From Bacilli bacterium (GTDB taxonomy: Bacteria > Bacillota_I > Bacilli_A > ML615J-28 > CAG-698), in assembly GCA_028691515.1 (NCBI GenBank), contig JAQUZE010000002.1, forward strand, positions 22,743-86,742: 64,000 bases of DNA, read 5' to 3'. Of the stretch, positions 61,963 to 64,000 are shown one piece after another. Under the pieces are notes generated by a model. That model was not told the DNA's origin and did not search any database. It was given only the letters and a program-made list of their open reading frames with translations. Each line of letters opens with the position of its first letter. The first letter of the stretch is position 1. Both the position numbers and the translations under genes were made by a program.

Positions 61963-62340
61963 ATGAGTAAAGTATTGAAAAATTTAAAGTATGCATCTAG
62001 TCATGAATGGATTAAAGTTGAAGGAAATGTAGGAATTATTGGTATTTCTGATTATGCACAAGATTCATTAGGAAATATTGTTTTTCTTGATGTTCCTGAA
62101 GTTGGAGATGTATTCAATAAAGGAGATGAGTTTGGAGTATTAGAATCTGTAAAAGCTGCATCGGATTTGTATTTGCCAGTTGGTGGGGAAGTAATAGATG
62201 TTAATTTAGAATTAGTAGATAGTCCAGAATTATTGAATGAATCTGCATATGATAATTGGATTTTAAAAATATCTATTGCTGATTTATCTGAGTTAGATGA
62301 CTTATTAACAGCAGAAGAATATGAAGCGGAGACAAAATAA
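61963..62340 (+). CDS. gcvH: Glycine cleavage system H protein
   Basis: A 125-residue lipoyl carrier with KYASSHEWIKVEGNVGIIGI and the lipoyl Lys64 in GVLESVKAASDLYLPVGGEV. It shuttles the aminomethyl group between the P and T proteins. AAGGAG precedes it; its stop overlaps gcvPA by one base (TAATG). Confidence 0.97.
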   Translation: MSKVLKNLKYASSHEWIKVEGNVGIIGISDYAQDSLGNIVFLDVPEVGDVFNKGDEFGVLESVKAASDLYLPVGGEVIDVNLELVDSPELLNESAYDNWILKISIADLSELDDLLTAEEYEAETK

Positions 62341-63659
62341 TGCATAAATATTTTCCTCAAACAAGTTCTGATGTTTCAGAAATGAAAGAGGTTATAGGAA
62401 TAAAACAGTTAGATGAATTATTTAGCGATATTAATCCTAAAGTAAGAATAAATAACAAATTAAATTTACCTGAAGCTATGTCAGAGGAAGAATTAAGAAA
62501 GCATATGGATGATTTGGGGAAAAGAAACAAACAATTTTCTTCATTTTTGGGAGCAGGTACATATGATTCTTTGCAGTTTTCAGCAATCTCTGCATTGACT
62601 TCTAGACAAGAATTTTTAACTTCTTATACTCCTTATCAACCAGAGATATCTCAAGGAACATTGCAATATATTTTTGAATATCAAACAATGATTTGTGAAT
62701 TAACGGGAATGGATGTTAGTAATGCTTCAATGTATGATGGAACAACAGCTACTGCTGAGGCAATGTTTATGGCTGTTAGTTATACTAAAAGAAATAAAGT
62801 TTTAATAAGTAATACTTTAGATAAAAACACTATTGATGTTGTTAAGACATATGCAAAGTATCGAAATATTGAAATTGTTCTTATTAATGATAAGGATCTT
62901 AGTTTTGATAGAGAGAAATTATTATCGTTAATTGATGAAAATACTTCATGTTTTATTAGCCAAACACCTAATTATTATGGTGTTTTAGAAAACTATGAAG
63001 GCTTAAGTGAGATTTTACATAATAACAATTCTTTATTCATCATAAATTCTGATCCTTCGAGTTTGGGTTTATTTAAAAATCAAAAAGAGTGGGGTGCAGA
63101 TATCGCTTGTGGTAATGCTCAGACTTTAGGAATACCTAAATCATTTGGCGGACCCACTGTTGGATATTTAGCTTCCACAAAAGCATTGCTTAGAAAAATG
63201 CCCGGAAGAATTTGTGGCGCTACTACTGATAAAGATGGAAAAAGAGGATTTGTATTAACGCTTCAAGCAAGAGAGCAACATATAAGGCGAGAAAAAGCAA
63301 CTTCTAATATTTGTTCAAACCAGTCTTTAATGGCTTTATATATTACTATTTATTTAAGTTTAGTTGGGAAACGAGGCATAAAAGAAATTGCTCAAAGAGC
63401 ATATAATAATGCTCATTATTTTGAAGAAAAATTATTAAAAACAAAAAAGTTTATAAAGGTAAGCAATCATCCCTTTTTTAAAGAATTTGTTTTGGAATAT
63501 TTAGGAGATATTGACAAGTTAAATCAAGAATTGTTGAATAATAATATTTTAAATGGTTTAAATATTGGCAATAATAAATTATTATTATGTGCTACTGAAA
63601 CAAAAACGGTTAAGGAAATTAATGATTATCTAAATGTTTTGGAGGCTTTAAATGTATAA
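62340..63659 (+). CDS. gcvPA: Glycine dehydrogenase (decarboxylating) subunit 1
   Basis: A 439-residue first half of the split P protein, the form typical of Gram-positive and archaeal genomes. [57 protein letters not shown] and [20 protein letters not shown] are family motifs. It decarboxylates glycine together with subunit 2, which carries the PLP. It overlaps gcvPB by 8 bases (ATGTATAA). Confidence 0.96.
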   Translation: MHKYFPQTSSDVSEMKEVIGIKQLDELFSDINPKVRINNKLNLPEAMSEEELRKHMDDLGKRNKQFSSFLGAGTYDSLQFSAISALTSRQEFLTSYTPYQPEISQGTLQYIFEYQTMICELTGMDVSNASMYDGTTATAEAMFMAVSYTKRNKVLISNTLDKNTIDVVKTYAKYRNIEIVLINDKDLSFDREKLLSLIDENTSCFISQTPNYYGVLENYEGLSEILHNNNSLFIINSDPSSLGLFKNQKEWGADIACGNAQTLGIPKSFGGPTVGYLASTKALLRKMPGRICGATTDKDGKRGFVLTLQAREQHIRREKATSNICSNQSLMALYITIYLSLVGKRGIKEIAQRAYNNAHYFEEKLLKTKKFIKVSNHPFFKEFVLEYLGDIDKLNQELLNNNILNGLNIGNNKLLLCATETKTVKEINDYLNVLEALNV

Positions 63660-64000
63660 TAAATTAATATTTGAAATTTCTAAAAAAGATAGAATTGCAT
63701 ACTCACTTGCTAATTCTAGTATAGATAATTATGAATTACCAAAGGAATTATTAAGAAAAACAGAACTTAATTTGCCTGAAGTAAGCGAGTTAGATGTTAT
63801 TAGGCATTATACTAATATTTCTCAAAAAAATTATGGTGTTGAGTCGGGGTTTTACCCATTGGGCTCATGTACTATGAAATATAACCCTAAAATAAATGAG
63901 GAAATAGCTAAAAATACTAATTTTACCAATATACACCCATTACAGCCTGAAGATACAATCCAAGGAGCTTTAAAAGTATATTATGATTTATCTAATTATT
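63652..64000 (+). CDS. gcvPB: Glycine dehydrogenase (decarboxylating) subunit 2, 5' part
   Basis: Only about 116 residues are present because the window ends. [19 protein letters not shown], then [20 protein letters not shown] and [17 protein letters not shown] match the start of GcvPB, which carries PLP further on (not visible here). GGAGG lies ahead of the ATG, inside gcvPA. Confidence 0.95.
   Translation, partial: MYNKLIFEISKKDRIAYSLANSSIDNYELPKELLRKTELNLPEVSELDVIRHYTNISQKNYGVESGFYPLGSCTMKYNPKINEEIAKNTNFTNIHPLQPEDTIQGALKVYYDLSNY

Noticed and set aside
1-64000. CRISPR array, insertion sequence, prophage, integrase or defence island
   Set aside because: No regularly spaced repeats, transposase, integrase, nuclease-helicase clusters or phage structural genes were seen on either strand; the window is chromosomal housekeeping and transport genes.

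Overview
The window is a very AT-rich (roughly 30% GC by eye), gene-dense bacterial chromosome segment. It carries a complete S10-spc-alpha ribosomal protein cluster in Firmicutes order, ending in rpoA-rplQ-ecfA1-ecfA2-ecfT-truA, a SufCDSUB cluster with SufU, single-chain pyruvate:ferredoxin oxidoreductase and a split GcvPA/GcvPB glycine decarboxylase. Short intergenic gaps, strong AGGAGG ribosome-binding sites and these gene orders point to an anaerobic or fermentative low-GC Firmicutes/Tenericutes relative, for instance an Izemoplasma-, Acholeplasma- or Haloplasma-like lineage. This placement is inferred from content and was not tested by phylogeny. All genes read intact with TGA as a stop, so this is not a code-4 Mycoplasma. 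However, TGA ends only one of 73 complete genes, and there an in-frame TAG follows at once.

Layout. 1-4.5 kb: a fluoride-riboswitch-controlled cation/proton antiporter, a GNAT acetyltransferase with the RNA ligase-like ThpR, and a secreted transglutaminase-like surface protein. 4.5-8.6 kb: a MarR-type repressor with a palindromic operator and a heterodimeric ABC exporter. 8.6-11.8 kb: a DtxR-type metal regulator divergent from feoA-feoB and a small Cys-rich membrane protein, with a DtxR-like operator between them. 11.8-13.2 kb: two paralogous UPF0316 membrane proteins flanking tRNA-Arg(CCU). 13.2-17.4 kb: an SGNH hydrolase, a candidate small RNA with exposed C-rich stretches, and a large lipoprotein with Ig-like repeats and a C39-like cysteine peptidase domain.

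17.6-36.1 kb: the ribosomal cluster, preceded by a structured leader and followed by a NusG-domain-II protein, the ECF energy-coupling module and truA. 36.2-37.7 kb: a metal-type ABC permease and ATPase. 37.8-42.3 kb: tmk, holB, ricT, a TrmN6-like methyltransferase, a possible TerB-like protein and rsmI. 42.3-47.6 kb: a B12-binding radical SAM protein divergent from pyruvate:ferredoxin oxidoreductase. 47.7-51.8 kb: a Nudix hydrolase and a second heterodimeric ABC exporter. 52-60.8 kb: one apparent operon of apbE, sufCDSUB and a GH18 lipoprotein. 60.8-64 kb: gcvT-gcvH-gcvPA-gcvPB, the last cut by the window end.

How it fits together. Iron uptake (Feo), Fe-S assembly (Suf), flavin transfer (ApbE) and an Fe-S/thiamine enzyme (pyruvate:ferredoxin oxidoreductase) suggest low-potential anaerobic metabolism. 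Lipoproteins with chitinase-like, C39-like and transglutaminase-like domains, together with an ECF vitamin module, suggest a scavenging lifestyle. No phage, insertion sequence, CRISPR array or defence system was seen. The least explained items are the candidate small RNA at 14.37-14.47 kb, the near loss of TGA stops with the matching rise of 8-base gene overlaps, the S10 leader RNA, and the suf operon that carries both apbE and a chitinase-like lipoprotein.
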